In this document: piece after piece, positions 24,185-26,066 of the stretch
Layout: every line of letters starts with the position of its first letter
Position numbering within the stretch: the first letter of the stretch is position 1
From: an uncultured Atopobiaceae bacterium
Lineage (GTDB): Bacteria; Actinomycetota; Coriobacteriia; Coriobacteriales; Atopobiaceae
Reading direction: 5' to 3'
Assembly (NCBI GenBank): GCA_900770865.1
Contig: CAAGLU010000027.1
Coordinates: forward strand, 1 to 26,066
DNA: 26,066 nucleotides
Program-made: the position numbers and the translations under genes
Notes under the pieces: generated by a model
The model's database searches: none
Told to the model about the DNA's origin: nothing
The model's input: only the letters and a program-made list of their open reading frames with translations

Positions 24185-25297
24185 ATGGGCGCGGAAGACA
24201 AACGGTTAACTTCAAGCATTTCAGGCGAGATTGTCTACGTTAAGACGAGCGACATCCTTTCCGACGCACGAGCGATTATCGACGAAGCGGCCCTGGCTTC
24301 ACGCAGAGCAATCAACATCACACTTGTGAGACGTAACTGGCTGCTGGGCAGACGCATTCATGACGAAGAGCTAGAAGGTCAGGACCGTGCTGCTTATGGC
24401 AAGCAAGTCATCAAGAACCTTTCTAAGAATCTCAGCGCACAGTATGGGAGGGGCTTTGATCAGCGAAGTCTATATCGCTTCCTGCGTTTTTATGAGACCT
24501 ACCCCAATTTTTTGACAACGGCGTTGTCAAAATCTGGCGGGCTACTCAGCTGGTCGCACTACATCGAGCTCCTTCGCGTAGATCGTCCCGAAGCCCGCAC
24601 GTGGTACGAAAAGGAAAGTATCGAACAAGGCTGGAGCGTGAGGACACTTCAGAGAAACATCAGTACCCTCTACTATGATCGTCTGCTTGCATCTGGAATC
24701 CAGCAGCCTGTCATCGACGAAATGCGCGATAAGACATCAGAGTACGAACAGAATCGCCTGGATTTCATAAAGAACCCTGTTATTGCCGAGTTCCTAGGCG
24801 TCCCACAAGACAAGAGTTTTCTTGAGACTGACCTTGAGCAGGCAATCATCGACAACCTGCAGCAGTTCTTAATGGAGATGGGCAAAGGTTATGCATTCGT
24901 AGCCCGTCAGCAGCACATTCGAACTGAACTCGATGACTACTATATTGACCTTGTCTTCTACAACTACATCCTCAAGTGCTTTGTCCTCATTGATCTCAAG
25001 ACAAGCAAGATCACACACCAAGATGTGGGACAGATGGACATGTACGTACGCATGTATGACGAGCTCAAGCGTACTGAAGGGGATAACCCCACCTTGGGAA
25101 TAGTGCTCTGCACGCAGACGGACGAAGATATCGCTCGCTACTCAGTGCTGCATGACAACCAGCACCTCTTCATGGCAAAGTACAAACTATACCTGCCAAA
25201 TGAAGACGCACTGCGAGCTGAAATTGAACACGAGAAGGCAATGTTTGCTCTGCAGCATAATGATGACATAGCAGCTGACGGAGCTGATAACGAATGA
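24185..25297 (+). CDS. YhcG/DUF1016 family PD-(D/E)XK nuclease-like protein
   Basis: 370 aa. The N-terminal half has the DUF1016 signature: VRRNWLLGRRIHDEE (48-62), YGKQVIKNLSKNLSAQYG (71-88), FDQRSLYRFLRFYETYP and LSWSHYIELL (121-130), probably a helical DNA-binding part. The C-terminal half has the nuclease core: YYIDLVFYN with Asp255 and VLIDLKT with Asp270 and Lys272, where relatives usually have Glu-Leu-Lys. It starts directly after the hsdM stop, with no intergenic base, and its stop overlaps hsdS as ATGA, so it is embedded in the restriction operon. The stretch looks clearly lower in GC than the genes left of 19900, suggesting acquisition. Genes of this family are frequent companions of type I systems; their exact job is not settled. 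Confidence 0.88.
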   Translation: MGAEDKRLTSSISGEIVYVKTSDILSDARAIIDEAALASRRAINITLVRRNWLLGRRIHDEELEGQDRAAYGKQVIKNLSKNLSAQYGRGFDQRSLYRFLRFYETYPNFLTTALSKSGGLLSWSHYIELLRVDRPEARTWYEKESIEQGWSVRTLQRNISTLYYDRLLASGIQQPVIDEMRDKTSEYEQNRLDFIKNPVIAEFLGVPQDKSFLETDLEQAIIDNLQQFLMEMGKGYAFVARQQHIRTELDDYYIDLVFYNYILKCFVLIDLKTSKITHQDVGQMDMYVRMYDELKRTEGDNPTLGIVLCTQTDEDIARYSVLHDNQHLFMAKYKLYLPNEDALRAEIEHEKAMFALQHNDDIAADGADNE

Positions 25298-26066
25298 TGA
25301 AAGCCAGAGACCTCAAGAACTCGATTCTACAGCTCGCCGTCGAGGGCAAACTCGTCCCGCAGGATCCTAACGACGAACCGGCAAGCATGCTGCTCGAACG
25401 GATTCGGGAGCAGAAGCGCCAGCTCATCGCCGAAGGCAAAGCTAAGTTCCCCAAGGGCGGTGAGTCCGTCATTTTCATTGGTTCCGATGGGCTCCCCTAT
25501 GAGAAGCGCGTGGACGCCAAGGGTCGCGAGAGCGAGCCCGTCTGCATCGAGGACGAAATCCCGTTCAAGGTTCCCGAAGGCTGGGAGTGGGTGCGGCTGG
25601 GAGCGCTCGTAGATATGCAAGCTGGCAAGAACATTGCTGCATCGAAGATAGCCGGCGTGAAAGATGCCGACCACCCCTACCCATGCTTTGGCGGAAACGG
25701 AGTACGAGGATTCGTTGGTCGACCAAATCGGCGAGGATGGTTCCCGATAATAGGACGCCAGGGAGCCCGCTGTGGCTGTATCAACTATGCCAAAGGCGAC
25801 TTCTACGCTACCGAGCATGCCATTGTGGTCACATGCTCTGGAGACGTGAGCGTTGAGTGGTGCGGCATAATGCTCGAGGCGCTAAACCTTAATCAGTACG
25901 CTACCGCAACAGCACAGCCGGGGCTTGCCGTCTCCAAAATTGCTCAGCTTCTCGTCCCCCTCCCGCCGCTTGCCGAGCAGCGACGCATCGTGGCCAAGGT
26001 CTCCGAGCTGATGCCGCTCGCGGAGGAGTACGGCGCGCTCGAGGACGAGCGCGAGCGGCTGGACGC
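25294..26066 (+). CDS. hsdS: Type I restriction-modification, S (specificity) subunit, 3' part outside window
   Basis: 257 residues visible; the gene continues past the edge. An N-terminal helical segment (KARDLKNSILQLAVEGKL, 3-20) leads into the first target-recognition domain, opened by VPEGWEWVRLG (93-103) and closed by the signature LVPLPPLAEQRRIVAKV (220-236), after which the conserved central helix starts (LEDERERLD). HsdS decides the DNA sequence recognised by the whole complex; one full target domain is in view, the second is not. The start overlaps the YhcG-like gene as ATGA; a second ATG one codon later is possible. Confidence 0.93.
   Translation, partial: MMKARDLKNSILQLAVEGKLVPQDPNDEPASMLLERIREQKRQLIAEGKAKFPKGGESVIFIGSDGLPYEKRVDAKGRESEPVCIEDEIPFKVPEGWEWVRLGALVDMQAGKNIAASKIAGVKDADHPYPCFGGNGVRGFVGRPNRRGWFPIIGRQGARCGCINYAKGDFYATEHAIVVTCSGDVSVEWCGIMLEALNLNQYATATAQPGLAVSKIAQLLVPLPPLAEQRRIVAKVSELMPLAEEYGALEDERERLD

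Overview
The window is about 26 kb of GC-rich bacterial DNA with strong Shine-Dalgarno sites, tightly packed operons and a tgt / secD-secF / recJ / relA gene order. Protein character and this gene order suggest an actinobacterium of the class Coriobacteriia, probably near Olsenella/Atopobium. That placement is an inference from memory, not a database match.

Left block, bases 1-10763, all on the minus strand: ptsH (HPr), tgt, then secD, secF, recJ, relA and a partial metallo-beta-lactamase-fold hydrolase at the window edge. From secD downwards the genes overlap or sit 1-12 nt apart and look like one operon read from a promoter near 8850. RecJ is unusual: it carries a complete RecQ-like superfamily 2 helicase after its exonuclease/OB core. 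About 500 bp of non-coding DNA between tgt and secD holds two tandem long palindromes, one seemingly an inverted diverged copy of the other. A perfect terminator-like hairpin lies only 23 nt upstream of the tgt start codon.

Middle block, 10764-17700: one plus-strand gene for an Ala-rich coiled-coil protein with a C-terminal membrane anchor, facing a minus-strand set that reads (in transcription order) TIGR02206/YwaF-like membrane protein, DUF3267-like zincin, then PHP histidinol-phosphatase-like, P-loop kinase, queH and queA. With tgt, the queA and queH genes cover the last steps of queuosine tRNA modification: base exchange, epoxyqueuosine formation and its reduction. Upstream of the PHP gene are two 36-nt imperfect direct repeats, each containing an inverted repeat, flanking a possible -10 element; they look like paired operators.

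Right block, 17700-26066, plus strand: a methionyl-tRNA synthetase-like gene with a degenerate KMSKS loop and a strong terminator, about 290 bp of more AT-rich intergenic DNA, and then an accessory type I restriction-modification island. Its order is a ribbon-helix-helix small protein, hsdR, hsdM, a YhcG/DUF1016 PD-(D/E)XK nuclease-like gene and hsdS, which runs off the window. Junctions are TGATG, a 19-nt gap, a 0-nt gap and ATGA, so the five genes are probably co-translated as one defence module.

The most interesting items are the RecJ-helicase fusion, the five-gene restriction locus with an embedded extra nuclease and a putative regulator, and the two sets of palindromic intergenic repeats. 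No tRNA, rRNA, CRISPR array or insertion sequence was recognised.
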